Part shown: positions 10,915-18,682 of the stretch, piece by piece
Layout of the letters: each line of letters starts with the position of its first letter
How positions within the stretch are numbered: position 1 is the stretch's first letter
NCBI GenBank assembly: GCA_910577115.1
Contig: CAJTMC010000004.1
Coordinates: 1-64,000 of the forward strand
Origin: an uncultured Lachnospiraceae bacterium
GTDB lineage: Bacteria; Bacillota; Clostridia; Lachnospirales; Lachnospiraceae
Reading direction: 5' to 3'
Length of the DNA stretch: 64,000 nt
Notes under the pieces: generated by a model
Seen by the model: only the letters and a program-made list of their open reading frames with translations
Database searches by the model: none
Told to the model about the DNA's origin: nothing
Translations under genes and position numbers: made by a program

Positions 10915-12225
10915 CTATTTTGACAGACCTCGTCCATGCCATCTTTCATCGACGACCATAGAACTCCCGTCTGTCATCTCCTGTACCGTTTCTATATCCG
11001 TAAACAGCACTCTTGGCGTTATTCCGATGATATTTCTGACTGCCGCTATCACGCTGTTTTTGACCAGCTCCTCCTCCGCAGCGCGCATTTCGCCAAAGTC
11101 CTCCAGCGCTACCATCACATCAACCATATCAAGATTCGATTCCCGATAAATGCGCATTCGGTACTGCGCACGAATCTGCTCCAATTCGGCAAGCATATTT
11201 TCAAGCTGAAACCGGAATACACTCACACCTCTTATGATAATGGTTTCATCTTCTTTGTATTCAAGCCGCCCTATTCTCGCAGTTGTCCTTCCGCATTGGC
11301 ACCGTTCGTAAGCAATTGTCGTTATATCACCCGTTCTGTACCTTATGAGCGGCATTCCTTCCCTACGCAGTGTTGTAAATACCAGTTCCCCTTTTTCTCC
11401 GTCCTTTACCACAGCATCAGTATCTATTTGTAAAACTTCCGGTATGAAAAAATCTTCCTGCACGTGAAGCCCTTTACGGCATTCACAGTCACAAGCCACG
11501 CCAAGACCTGCAAACTCACTCATTCCGTATACGTCATACGTGCATATACCGAGCATGTCCTCAATTTTGTTCCTCATTTTTTCGGACCACGTTTCTGTTC
11601 CACAAATTGCAGCCCTTAATTTCAGGTTATTCACTTCTCTCATGTTTTCAATCATCTGCGCAATATGCAGAAGATATGACGGAGTACACATGATTCCCGT
11701 AACATTTAACGTCTTCATAATTTTAACCAGTCTGTCAATACTGCACGTCGATGACGGTACAACTGCCGCACCGACTCTTTCCGCTCCATAATGTGCTCCT
11801 AAGCCTCCTGTAAAAAGACCGTAATTATGGGCAATCTGTATCGTGTCATTCCTTCCCAGTCCCGCCATACAGATACACCTTGCCACACATTCCGCCCATA
11901 TCTCAATATCGTTTCTTGTGCAGCCGACAGTAATCTCTGTGCCTGTTGTTGCATTTGAGCTGTGATAACGGATTATCTCACTTTGTGGTACTGCCATAAA
12001 GTCAAAGAGACTATTTTGTATCAAGTCCTCCTTTGTCGTATAGGGCAGCTTGTTCAAATCCTCTATTTTGCGTATGTCACCTGGTTCAATTCCTTCCTGC
12101 TGCATTTTTTTCCTATAATACACAACGCTATGGTAAACTTTCTTTACCATTTTGACAAGACGCTTTTCCTGTAAAGTCATTCGTTCATCACGACTCATGC
12201 ACTCTCTTGCCTCATTCCATATCAT
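10915..12225 (-). CDS. Phenylacetate-CoA ligase-like (PaaK family) adenylate-forming enzyme
   Basis: A 436-residue protein of the PaaK type within the adenylate-forming superfamily. The phosphate-binding loop reads SSNATTGTEITVG near residue 88, with Asn-Ala where the usual Ser-Gly lies. The adenine-binding YGMSEFAGLG is near residue 235, and RYRTGDIT is near 300. The C-terminal domain follows (LENMLAELEQIRAQYRM). Such enzymes activate aryl or acyl acids as CoA thioesters; the substrate is not predictable. CECRKGLHVQEDFF and CQCGRTTARIGR are typical of the family. The gene leads the operon with the binding protein and chemoreceptor. Confidence 0.88.
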   Translation of the reverse strand: MIWNEARECMSRDERMTLQEKRLVKMVKKVYHSVVYYRKKMQQEGIEPGDIRKIEDLNKLPYTTKEDLIQNSLFDFMAVPQSEIIRYHSSNATTGTEITVGCTRNDIEIWAECVARCICMAGLGRNDTIQIAHNYGLFTGGLGAHYGAERVGAAVVPSSTCSIDRLVKIMKTLNVTGIMCTPSYLLHIAQMIENMREVNNLKLRAAICGTETWSEKMRNKIEDMLGICTYDVYGMSEFAGLGVACDCECRKGLHVQEDFFIPEVLQIDTDAVVKDGEKGELVFTTLRREGMPLIRYRTGDITTIAYERCQCGRTTARIGRLEYKEDETIIIRGVSVFRFQLENMLAELEQIRAQYRMRIYRESNLDMVDVMVALEDFGEMRAAEEELVKNSVIAAVRNIIGITPRVLFTDIETVQEMTDGSSMVVDERWHGRGLSK

Positions 12226-12308
12226 AATTGCAACCTCTAACCTCCTGTCTGTCTAATTTCTATTCCCCGCTTCATTCCTCATAATCCTGTCTCCATAAAC
12301 CTTATAAT

Positions 12309-12350
12309 AAAAAAGAAACCTGCCAGCTAACTGCGCAAGTTTCTTTTTTA
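12309..12350 (-). terminator. Terminator of the cobalamin-related operon
   Basis: AAAGAAAC-c-TGC pairs with GCA-a-GTTTCTTT across 12311-12348. T-runs follow on both strands, so it can act in either direction. Confidence 0.75.
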
Positions 12351-12366
12351 GGAATTATTTTTAGGA

Positions 12367-13014
12367 TTATTTAGGAGCTGGTCTATTGTGAGTTTTCCTC
12401 ACACATATTATATCGGTCTCAATGGTTCTATTCTTTAGTGTATTGTCTGAATTTTTTTCATTTTTACCTAATTTAATATATAATTCGATAAATTCTCCAT
12501 TTTGAACCCGCCACCCGTAATAATCTCCCTTTGGTGTCCCATATTCTTCCATGATCGCCATAATCGTTCCACCATGTACGACAAACGCTGCTGTTTCCAT
12601 CTCTTGACTGCTTTGCCGTACATGCTGAATACACGCCCGAAATGCATTTTGACAACGGCATACGAAATCTTTTTTCCGTTCCCCATTTGGAAACGCAATC
12701 TCTCCGCCGCTCTCAATCCAGTTGATATAATCCGGATTATCCTTTAACTCCTCATAGCTTTTGCCCTCAAAGTCTCCAAAATCCATTTCCTTAAATCCTT
12801 CGCAGAGAATCATTTCCTGATTTGGATAAATCGCTTCTGCCGTCATAATGCAACGCTTCATGGGACTTGCAAAAACAATATCTGCTTTGGGATAATGTTT
12901 CGTCTGAAGCTGTGCCATGCCTTTTGCGCAAAGCGGCTCATCTGTGCGTGCACCTATATATGCTTTCCTCTTATTGCCCTCGGTTGTCCCATGCCGTATC
13001 AAATACAGTTTCAT
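12367..13014 (-). CDS. Histidine phosphatase family protein, probably alpha-ribazole phosphatase
   Basis: The 215-residue protein begins with the phosphohistidine motif LIRHGTTEGN (residues 4-13). It continues with FASPMKRCIMTAEAIYP, the acid FKEMDFGDFEGKSYEEL and the second histidine in VVHGGTIMAIM, the pattern of the CobC/GpmB branch of the histidine phosphatases. Its ATG overlaps the stop of the cobalamin adenosyltransferase gene as ATGA, which favours the CobC role of removing phosphate from alpha-ribazole phosphate. The last 25 residues are a polar extension. A generic phosphatase cannot be excluded. Confidence 0.75.
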   Translation of the reverse strand: MKLYLIRHGTTEGNKRKAYIGARTDEPLCAKGMAQLQTKHYPKADIVFASPMKRCIMTAEAIYPNQEMILCEGFKEMDFGDFEGKSYEELKDNPDYINWIESGGEIAFPNGERKKDFVCRCQNAFRACIQHVRQSSQEMETAAFVVHGGTIMAIMEEYGTPKGDYYGWRVQNGEFIELYIKLGKNEKNSDNTLKNRTIETDIICVRKTHNRPAPK

Positions 13015-13538
13015 AATTCAATTCCTGCTCTTGCATGGATGCCTTTTTCATACGGGTGTCTTTCATTTTTCATTTCCGTAATATAATCTGCCCTGCTCAA
13101 AATCTCCTTCGCAGGATTTCGTCCGGTAAACACAAGTTCTGTCGTTCCTTTGCACAGCTGCATCAGTTCCATTACTGCCGCCTTATCCACAAAGCCGCCC
13201 TGATACGCCGACATCATTTCGTCAACCACAAGCATCTGATACGTTTCTTCCTTCACCGCCTTAATCAACGCTTTTATCGCCCTGTCGTTGCGCATTCTCA
13301 GCTGAATCCTGTCGTCGTCTGCCATATTCCATGTAAAACCATATGTATTTTGGACCGTATGCACTTCTATCTGCTCTATTCTTCTCAGCACCGCAAGCTC
13401 TGCAGAATTACCGTCCTTCATAAGCTGTATAAATGATACCTGCATACCCGCCCCCGCTGCACGCACCGCAAGTCCCACTGCTGCCGTCGTCTTTCCCTTA
13501 CCATCCCCATGATAAATATGTATCAATCCTTTTTCCAT
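13011..13538 (-). CDS. cobO: Cob(I)yrinic acid a,c-diamide adenosyltransferase
   Basis: A 175-residue enzyme of the CobA/CobO/BtuR type, which transfers the adenosyl group of ATP to reduced corrinoids. The P-loop HGDGKGKTTA is at residues 10-19, the second nucleotide-binding strand is LVVDEMMSAY, and the C-terminal ELVFTGRNPAKEIL is characteristic. The ATG at 13538 has better spacing from the GGGG site than the one at 13544. The gene is coupled to the downstream phosphatase gene and points to corrinoid salvage or adenosylation; no other cob genes are in the window. Confidence 0.92.
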   Translation of the reverse strand: MEKGLIHIYHGDGKGKTTAAVGLAVRAAGAGMQVSFIQLMKDGNSAELAVLRRIEQIEVHTVQNTYGFTWNMADDDRIQLRMRNDRAIKALIKAVKEETYQMLVVDEMMSAYQGGFVDKAAVMELMQLCKGTTELVFTGRNPAKEILSRADYITEMKNERHPYEKGIHARAGIEL

Positions 13539-13586
13539 TTTCATTCCCCTTCATTCCTTTTATCATTCTATACCGCAAAGAACCGC

Positions 13587-13626
13587 AAAAAAGTCCAACA
13601 GCATATCACATACCATTGGACTTTTT
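13587..13626 (-). terminator. Terminator after the flotillin-like gene
   Basis: AAAAAAGTCCAA (13587-13598) pairs with TTGGACTTTTT (13616-13626), 10 bp beyond the stop codon. The stem is flanked by T-runs on both strands. Confidence 0.85.
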
Positions 13627-13635
13627 CAATTTACT

Positions 13636-15210
13636 CTAAAACTCTGACATATCCTGTGAAGCATTCACAGACTGCGCCTGATCCTGCGGAGCATTTGCGT
13701 TCACTACCATATTTACACCGTCAAGACCGTTTACGGTAATATTTCTGTTTACCTTTGCATCATACGACTCTGCATTGATAATATTCGCAAGATCAATGCC
13801 CGTAGTCTCCTTCATCGACTCAAACAGCTTCGTCATAACCGCAGGCACGTTTCCGGCAACCTGCTCTACGCCGTTTACGCCGCCGTCACCGCCGATAATT
13901 GTAATCTTATCAATCTGTGCAAGCGGCTCTGCAATCTTTCCCGCAATCTCAGGAAGCACCTTAATCATCATCTCGGCTACGGCTGCCTTATTGTACTTTG
14001 CATAAGCCTCCGCCTTCTTCTCCATTGCCTCCGCTTCCGCAAGACCTCTTGCCTGAATCGCCTCTGCCTCTGCGAGACCTTTCGCCTTCACCGCTGCTGC
14101 CTCTGCTTCTCCGTATGCCTTGACACCCTGCGCCTCCTGCTCCTTTGAGAAACGGTCTGCCTCCGCCTGTGCTTTTCTTGCCTCCGCCTCTCTCTGTGCC
14201 TCAAACTGCTGTGCCTCTGCCTGCTTCTGTCTCTGGTAAAGCGTTGCGTCTGCCTTTTGCTGTGCCGCATACTTTTCTGCTTCTGCCTGCTTCTTGACCT
14301 CCGCCTCAAGTGCACGCTCTTTTACGGCTACCTCATTCTGCTTTAATTCAATCTCACGTTCCTGCCTTGCGATATCGGCATTTACCGTCGTAATCTCAAT
14401 TGTCTTACGCTGCTCTTCCTTTTGGATTTCATAGGCAGCGTCTGCCATAGCGCGCTTGGTATCTGCCTCCATTTGCAGCTCTGACTTTTTGATTGCAAGC
14501 TCGTTTTGCTTTTTCGCAATCTCTGTCTGCGCTGCGACTGCCGCATCATTCGAATCCTTGTCTGCTGCCGCTTGTGCGACTTTAATATCTCTCTCGCTCT
14601 CTGCTCTTGCGATTGCTGCTGCCTTCTTAATTTTTACAATGTTGTCAATACCCAGATTCTCAATGACATCGTTGCCGTCCACAAAATTCTGCACATTAAA
14701 GCTGATGACATCAAGTCCCATTGCTGCAAGATCCGGCTCTGCGTTTTCCTTTACCAGCTCCGCAAACTTCTGGCGGTCGGAAACCATCTCCTCAAGACGC
14801 ATACGTCCCACGATTTCACGCACATTACCTTCAAGCACTTCACGCGCCACACTTGCTATGTATTCCGTATTCTTATTTAGAAAGTTCTCCGCCGCAAGCC
14901 TCAGCTTATCCGGCTGGTTGCTAATCTTAATATTGACTGTCGCATCTACATTGATATTGATGTAATCTGCTGTCGGGACGGCGTTGCTCGTCTTTACGTC
15001 AATCGGAATCAAACGCAGATTCAGCTTATCCAGCCGTTCAAAAAACGGGATACGAATGCTCGCCTTTCCGATTACAACCTTTGATTTTGTTTTGATACCC
15101 GAAATAATAAATGCCATATCCGGCGGCGCTTTTACATATCCCAAGCATAGCAATATGATAATCAGTACTACAACAATAATGCCTATAACGATTCCTGCGA
15201 TTCCTTTCAT
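13636..15210 (-). CDS. SPFH/flotillin family membrane-associated protein
   Basis: The 524-residue protein starts at ATG 15210 behind GGAGAGAG. It has one N-terminal membrane helix (IAGIVIGIIVVVLIIILLCL), then an SPFH domain (about 30-190), then a 200-residue Ala/Glu/Lys/Gln coiled coil with repeated EAEA and AEAE units. A short C-terminal domain follows (AEMMIKVLPEIAGKIAEPL), typical of flotillin/YqiK. Flotillins scaffold ordered membrane patches and oligomerise through the coiled coil. No NfeD partner gene adjoins it. It lies 137 bp downstream of a LytTR regulator in the same direction, which may control it. Confidence 0.92.
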   Translation of the reverse strand: MKGIAGIVIGIIVVVLIIILLCLGYVKAPPDMAFIISGIKTKSKVVIGKASIRIPFFERLDKLNLRLIPIDVKTSNAVPTADYININVDATVNIKISNQPDKLRLAAENFLNKNTEYIASVAREVLEGNVREIVGRMRLEEMVSDRQKFAELVKENAEPDLAAMGLDVISFNVQNFVDGNDVIENLGIDNIVKIKKAAAIARAESERDIKVAQAAADKDSNDAAVAAQTEIAKKQNELAIKKSELQMEADTKRAMADAAYEIQKEEQRKTIEITTVNADIARQEREIELKQNEVAVKERALEAEVKKQAEAEKYAAQQKADATLYQRQKQAEAQQFEAQREAEARKAQAEADRFSKEQEAQGVKAYGEAEAAAVKAKGLAEAEAIQARGLAEAEAMEKKAEAYAKYNKAAVAEMMIKVLPEIAGKIAEPLAQIDKITIIGGDGGVNGVEQVAGNVPAVMTKLFESMKETTGIDLANIINAESYDAKVNRNITVNGLDGVNMVVNANAPQDQAQSVNASQDMSEF

Positions 15211-15347
15211 TTTTGCTCTCTCCTTTGTTTTCATTTTGTTTGCAAACATTCGTTCTTTGTAAAGTATTATACTATCATAAACAGTATAGCACACAGGCAA
15301 TCGTATGTCACTTGATTTTTCTTTCCAAAATGTCCCCGTTATCCTAT

Positions 15348-15695
15348 TTACAAGCCCTCCACAAAGGCTGCGTATTCCTGCTTGACGTTCTGATATCGCG
15401 CCTTGGGAACGGAGAGCTCCTCCCCTGTCGTAAGTGTCAGCACATAGCTGCTGATTTTCTGCACATACCGCATATTTACAAGAAAACTTTGATGTGTCCG
15501 CATAAAGCCAAGTCCTTTCAGCTCTTCCTGCAGCTCTCCGATTTTTCGATAGATACTATAGCTCTCGTTCTTCGTGTGGAAAATATTTTTATGCCGGTTC
15601 GTCTCAATATAGATAACATCCTCCATATTAATTGTCTTTTTTCCCTCCACGAACGGAAAGGTCCGCAGGAAAAATGCATTACTGCCGTCTTTCAT
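15348..15695 (-). CDS. Stand-alone LytTR DNA-binding domain protein
   Basis: A 115-residue protein made almost entirely of one LytTR domain: FPFVEGKKTINMEDVIYIET, HKNIFHTKNESYSIYRKIGE, GFMRTHQSFLVNMRYVQKI and LTTGEELSVPKARYQNVKQEY. It has no receiver domain. ATG 15695 follows GAGGAGG and is preferred over an ORF start 42 bp upstream. LytTR proteins bind pairs of short direct repeats about two turns apart. A 20-bp-spaced pair (ATAGTCG-[T/A]-TTTATG) lies upstream at 15874-15908, so autoregulation and control of the neighbouring units is plausible but inferred. Confidence 0.88.
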   Translation of the reverse strand: MKDGSNAFFLRTFPFVEGKKTINMEDVIYIETNRHKNIFHTKNESYSIYRKIGELQEELKGLGFMRTHQSFLVNMRYVQKISSYVLTLTTGEELSVPKARYQNVKQEYAAFVEGL

Positions 15696-15734
15696 TTCGT
15701 CCTCCTCATTATTGTAACGGCACCAAACATTAGA

Positions 15735-15829
15735 CAAAAAAGGACAGCACGAATATGCCTATTCGTTGCTGTCCCTAGCATTTTTGTTACATCCATGTAC
15801 CGTATTATTTTATTCAAATATCTTTTATC
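15735..15829 (-). ncRNA. Candidate small RNA or attenuated leader of the LytTR gene
   Basis: A sigma-D-like promoter lies at 15836-15863. From its predicted start near 15829, transcription would meet a strong terminator: GGACAGCA-C-GAATA (15742-15755) pairs with TATTC-G-t-TGCTGTCC (15760-15774), followed by six T residues (15740-15735). The resulting RNA would be about 95 nt. It ends 40 bp before the LytTR start codon, so it is either an independent small RNA or an attenuator controlling LytTR. The same hairpin would also end the upstream DUF6033-like gene. Expression is not shown. Confidence 0.35.
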
Positions 15830-15835
15830 CAAAAA

Positions 15836-15908
15836 TTATATCGGACCGTCTTTTGAAGTTATACAACGGTATTGCATAAATCGACTATGCACCTCATAAA
15901 ACGACTAT
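15836..15908 (-). promoter_or_regulatory. Sigma-D-like promoter with upstream direct-repeat element
   Basis: Minus strand: TATA (15860-15863), 15 bp, CCGATATAA (15836-15844), close to the TAAA-N15-GCCGATAA pattern of motility sigma factors. GCATAAATCGACTAT lies at 15874-15888 (plus strand), and a related ATAAAACGACTAT lies 20 bp further upstream at 15896-15908. The first copy is exactly 30 bp from the -10 box, as at the promoter at 16864. Confidence 0.55.
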
Positions 15909-15924
15909 TCTCATTTTCAGAGCA

Positions 15925-16749
15925 CTAAATGCTATAGTCAAACTGTCGTCCGACCTTCTGTTCCATTTCACTTATTTTGTCCTCCGGACGCTGAACATAA
16001 TCCATATTTTCTATCTTTTTTAACAGCTCTTCAATCGAGTCTGCCTCAAAAGTAATTTCGTCGCTTTCCCTGCTCTCCTTACTCTCTTTTCGGCCCTCTT
16101 CAATCTTCTCCTGCTGCTTTTTCTTTTGCGCCTTCTTCTCGTCTGCCTTCTTCTGCGCCTTCTTCTGCGCCTGTTTCTCGGCACGCTTTTTATTCTGCGT
16201 CTTAAAGCTCTTGTCCATTGTCGCAAAGAACGAAGATGCACCGTTGTCATTCACCTTAATGCCGCAGCTCTTCACGCTCATGCCCATCTGTGCAAGCTTC
16301 GTCTTCATCTGCGTCAGCCCGCTTGCCCCGTTTGCAATAATCTGCTCATACTGCTTGCGGTATTTTTCGTCCTCCGCCATGCGCTCTATCTTTTCCTCAT
16401 CTATCAGCACGACCATCTTGTTGGAATTGCCGTATTTTGACGCATTTGCTTTAGCATATTCCTTCTGATCCTTACTCACCAAAATGAAGTCCATGTTTCC
16501 ATACTTTTTCTTTAATTCCTCGTAATACTTCGCTGCCTTTTCGCTAAGCATGGGATTACCGACAGTTCTGCCGCTGACTCTTACCTTTTGCGTGGTATCC
16601 TCGTTTTTTACAATTTCCATTTTTCCTTCTGTCGTGGAATTTTTGTCTTGAGATTTTTTGTCCTGAGTTTTTTTATCCTGACTGGATGTGTTGTTGTAGA
16701 TTGCTACGCTTTCCGCGTAGTTTGTCATGGTATTAGATATTGTACTCAT
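15925..16749 (-). CDS. DUF6033-like protein of unknown function
   Basis: The protein has 274 residues from ATG 16749, placed by the GGGAGGGACAGCT site. The N-terminus (MSTISNTMTNYAESVAIYNN) has no signal peptide. The middle (about 65-195) is a compact domain with NPMLSEKAAKYYEELKKKYG and DFILVSKDQKEYAKANASKY, matching what I recall of DUF6033. Residues 195-240 are a Lys/Gln/Glu coiled coil with KKAQKK repeats. Its promoter resembles sigma-D promoters, so membership of the motility regulon is possible. The function is unknown. Confidence 0.7.
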   Translation of the reverse strand: MSTISNTMTNYAESVAIYNNTSSQDKKTQDKKSQDKNSTTEGKMEIVKNEDTTQKVRVSGRTVGNPMLSEKAAKYYEELKKKYGNMDFILVSKDQKEYAKANASKYGNSNKMVVLIDEEKIERMAEDEKYRKQYEQIIANGASGLTQMKTKLAQMGMSVKSCGIKVNDNGASSFFATMDKSFKTQNKKRAEKQAQKKAQKKADEKKAQKKKQQEKIEEGRKESKESRESDEITFEADSIEELLKKIENMDYVQRPEDKISEMEQKVGRQFDYSI

Positions 16750-16863
16750 AGCTGTCCCTCCCTGACTTTTGAGTATGCCGATGTCCGGCATGGCGAAAAT
16801 CCATTTTGCCATTTTCTTTGTTTATTGTAGCGATTCTTTTTGCTAATATAGTTTCATTTTAAT

Positions 16864-16916
16864 TTATATCGGTCTAAACAAATGTCTTCTTTACCGCGAT
16901 AGCATAAATCGACTAT
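16864..16916 (-). promoter_or_regulatory. Sigma-D-like promoter and conserved 15-bp element for the DUF6033-like gene
   Basis: Minus strand: TAAA (16890-16893), 17 bp, CCGATATAA (16864-16872), about 115 bp before the start codon. GCATAAATCGACTAT at 16902-16916 is identical to the element at 15874 and at the same 30-bp distance from the -10 box. Confidence 0.6.
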
Positions 16917-16937
16917 AAAATCTCTTTCATCCGCATT

Positions 16938-17831
16938 TTATGCCATATAATCAATATTGGCTCCTTCTGCCATAATCGGAATATCCGCTGTCATCTCTGC
17001 ATCAATCGGAATCTCAGCGCCGCCCAGCTCCAGTGATACACCTCCTGAATCCGCATTGGAATATGCTCCTGCACTGGAATTTGCCTCTTTCTCTCTTTGG
17101 AGCTTGTTAAAGATTGCCTTTAAATATTTCATGTCGGCTTCCAGAATCTCCTTTAACTCCTCACTCCGGTGCTTCTTTTTCATTTCCTCCAAATCTTCCG
17201 GATCCATATCCGCAGAAAAATCCGAAGCCAGCTCCTCATAAAGCTCGTCAAGCCCGCTCTCCTCTGTGGCTTCCTTTAACATCTGCTGCATCTCTTCCTG
17301 CATGGATTCCATCATTTTCTGCTGCATTTCACGTTGCAGCTCCTGCTTGATTTCCTGTACAGGATCACTGCCATAAGCCCCTGTATCCCCTGTATCCTCC
17401 GTATCATCGGTAAGCAGCTCCTCCACAGATATTTCTTCCTCCGCATCAACCTGACTGCCGCTGCATACACCGCCCTGCTTTGCCGCTTCCTCCTCCTGAA
17501 GGTGTTTTAGCTTCTTTTTGGCAACGCGTGCAATCTTTGCGGCATGGATAATGGCATGCTCCAGCTCATATCGGTCGACACCGTCATCGTAAAGCTGCCG
17601 CTTTAACTGCGCTACCTTGCTTCGTGCCCCCGTCAGTGCCATCCTTGCACTGCCGGAAGTCTTACATTTTAAAATTCTTGCCGAAATCTGGCGCATATTG
17701 TAATTAATTTTTTTGGGCAGTTTTTTGCCTGATTTGGAACTGCCAGAATACCGCCCTACAACACTTACGCCTGTGTTCTTTTTGGCATTTGAACGATTAT
17801 AGATGCTTGCGACTCCGATCCCTGTTATCAT
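16938..17831 (-). CDS. Uncharacterised acidic coiled-coil protein
   Basis: A 297-residue protein without signal peptide or membrane helix. Residues 1-115 are basic and helical (RQISARILKCKTSGSARMAL, ARSKVAQLKRQLYDDGVDRY). Residues 120-255 are acidic, with a Met/Gln/Glu coiled coil (EIKQELQREMQQKMMESMQE), and the C-terminus is rich in Gly, Ala and Ile. I do not recognise a family. It lies between two other unknown genes on the same strand, 20 bp after the first, so the two upstream genes appear co-transcribed. A structural or export-related role is only a guess. Confidence 0.65.
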   Translation of the reverse strand: MITGIGVASIYNRSNAKKNTGVSVVGRYSGSSKSGKKLPKKINYNMRQISARILKCKTSGSARMALTGARSKVAQLKRQLYDDGVDRYELEHAIIHAAKIARVAKKKLKHLQEEEAAKQGGVCSGSQVDAEEEISVEELLTDDTEDTGDTGAYGSDPVQEIKQELQREMQQKMMESMQEEMQQMLKEATEESGLDELYEELASDFSADMDPEDLEEMKKKHRSEELKEILEADMKYLKAIFNKLQREKEANSSAGAYSNADSGGVSLELGGAEIPIDAEMTADIPIMAEGANIDYMA

Positions 17832-17851
17832 ACAAGCCCTCCTTTATTTGT

Positions 17852-18436
17852 TTACGCCTTCATATCAAACGGCGTATATTTTGTTTCCAGATACTCTTGT
17901 GTAAGCTCCTCCTGCTGCACAATCCCGGGCACCATTTCCGCGTTTTCCATGCTCTCCATATTCTCTAAATCTTCCTCGGAAACCTCCTCTGCAAGTTCTT
18001 CCTCCAAAAGAATCATTTTATCAAGCGACTCCTCAAGCACCTCTGTAAGCAAACCGTCCTCGTCCTCGATTCCAAGAGCCTCTTCTATTTGCTCGCGTTT
18101 TCTCTCTTCCGGTGTCTTTGCCTCAAGCTTCTCTGCTGCCTCTGCAATCTTCTCGCCAAACTCTCTTGCCTCATCCATTGTATGCATCATCTGCTCTTGG
18201 TTATATTGCTGCTTGACCGCCATAATCTGTGCATTATAATTATTAAAAAGCTCAAGCTTGCGCCCAATCTCCTCCAAAGTCTCACACTTCATATTCTTTA
18301 GATTCGCTTTCTGCGCTTCGAAAAAATCAATCTGCGACTGCGCCTTCTGCTGTCGCTCCTGCTTTTCCTCCGTACTTTTTAACCCGCTCCCCGGCCTCTG
18401 CAAAAGCATCGACTGACTGTTTAGTGAAATGTTCAT
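17852..18436 (-). CDS. Uncharacterised acidic helical protein
   Basis: A 194-residue protein rich in Glu, Gln and Met (MNISLNSQSMLLQRPGSG start, DFFEAQKANLKNMKCETLEE, LLEEELAEEVSEEDLENMES). It has no signal peptide or membrane segment and is predicted almost wholly helical. The opening resembles the unstructured N-termini of several neighbouring proteins (16749, 17831 and 22873 starts), suggesting a common pathway. The start ATG 18436 follows AAAGGAGCAGGA at long spacing. It is first in the unit downstream of a BlaI-type operator at 18616. Function unknown. Confidence 0.65.
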   Translation of the reverse strand: MNISLNSQSMLLQRPGSGLKSTEEKQERQQKAQSQIDFFEAQKANLKNMKCETLEEIGRKLELFNNYNAQIMAVKQQYNQEQMMHTMDEAREFGEKIAEAAEKLEAKTPEERKREQIEEALGIEDEDGLLTEVLEESLDKMILLEEELAEEVSEEDLENMESMENAEMVPGIVQQEELTQEYLETKYTPFDMKA

Positions 18437-18532
18437 AGCAATAATCCTGCTCCTTTCTATCCTTCATGCTTGTGCCCTTGCCGCCCCCAACACAAACGTT
18501 CTGTAAAAATGGGCACATGCATAAGATGCACA

Positions 18533-18580
18533 CATGCAGCACGCTGCATGGCGCGTGTACCCCCAGCGCAGCAAGTGCGC
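18533..18580 (-). promoter_or_regulatory. Leader palindromes upstream of the 18436 gene
   Basis: The leader holds two perfect dyads, CATGCAGC-ac-GCTGCATG (18533-18550) and GCGCA-gcaag-TGCGC (18566-18580). They sit between the candidate promoter and the start codon and would fold in the RNA. No T-run follows, so they are not plain terminators. The rest of 18437-18682 shows nothing else. Confidence 0.4.
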
Positions 18581-18587
18581 AGAGCTG

Positions 18588-18630
18588 TTTCTAAGTTTTT
18601 CTTCACGCTTGTCAATTTACACATGTAAAT
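18588..18630 (-). promoter_or_regulatory. BlaI-type operator abutting a promoter
   Basis: ATTTACA-CA-TGTAAAT (18615-18630) is a perfect dyad with the TACA/TGTA core of BlaI/MecI operators. On the minus strand it runs directly into TTGACA (18610-18615), followed after 16 bp by TAGAAA (18588-18593). It shares the TTTAC-N4-GTAAA layout with the site at 20384 upstream of the BlaI-type gene. Confidence 0.55.
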
Positions 18631-18682
18631 AATTTATTTTTAAGATAAGGCGGCACGCTGTCCGCCCATATCATAATGACCA

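Noticed and set aside
12400..12415. CCGATATAA box on the minus strand resembling a sigma-D -10
   Set aside because: It lies inside the coding sequence of the histidine phosphatase with no gene start behind it, so it is most likely chance.
15348..15737. Longer LytTR protein starting at 15737
   Set aside because: The extra 14 residues run into the terminator-like hairpin region, while a GAGGAGG site stands exactly before the ATG at 15695.
18327..18542. Minus-strand ORF overlapping the start of the 18436 gene
   Set aside because: It lies in the leader with palindromes, has no suitable ribosome-binding site at its start, and its C-terminal part is a frame-shifted reading of the real gene.
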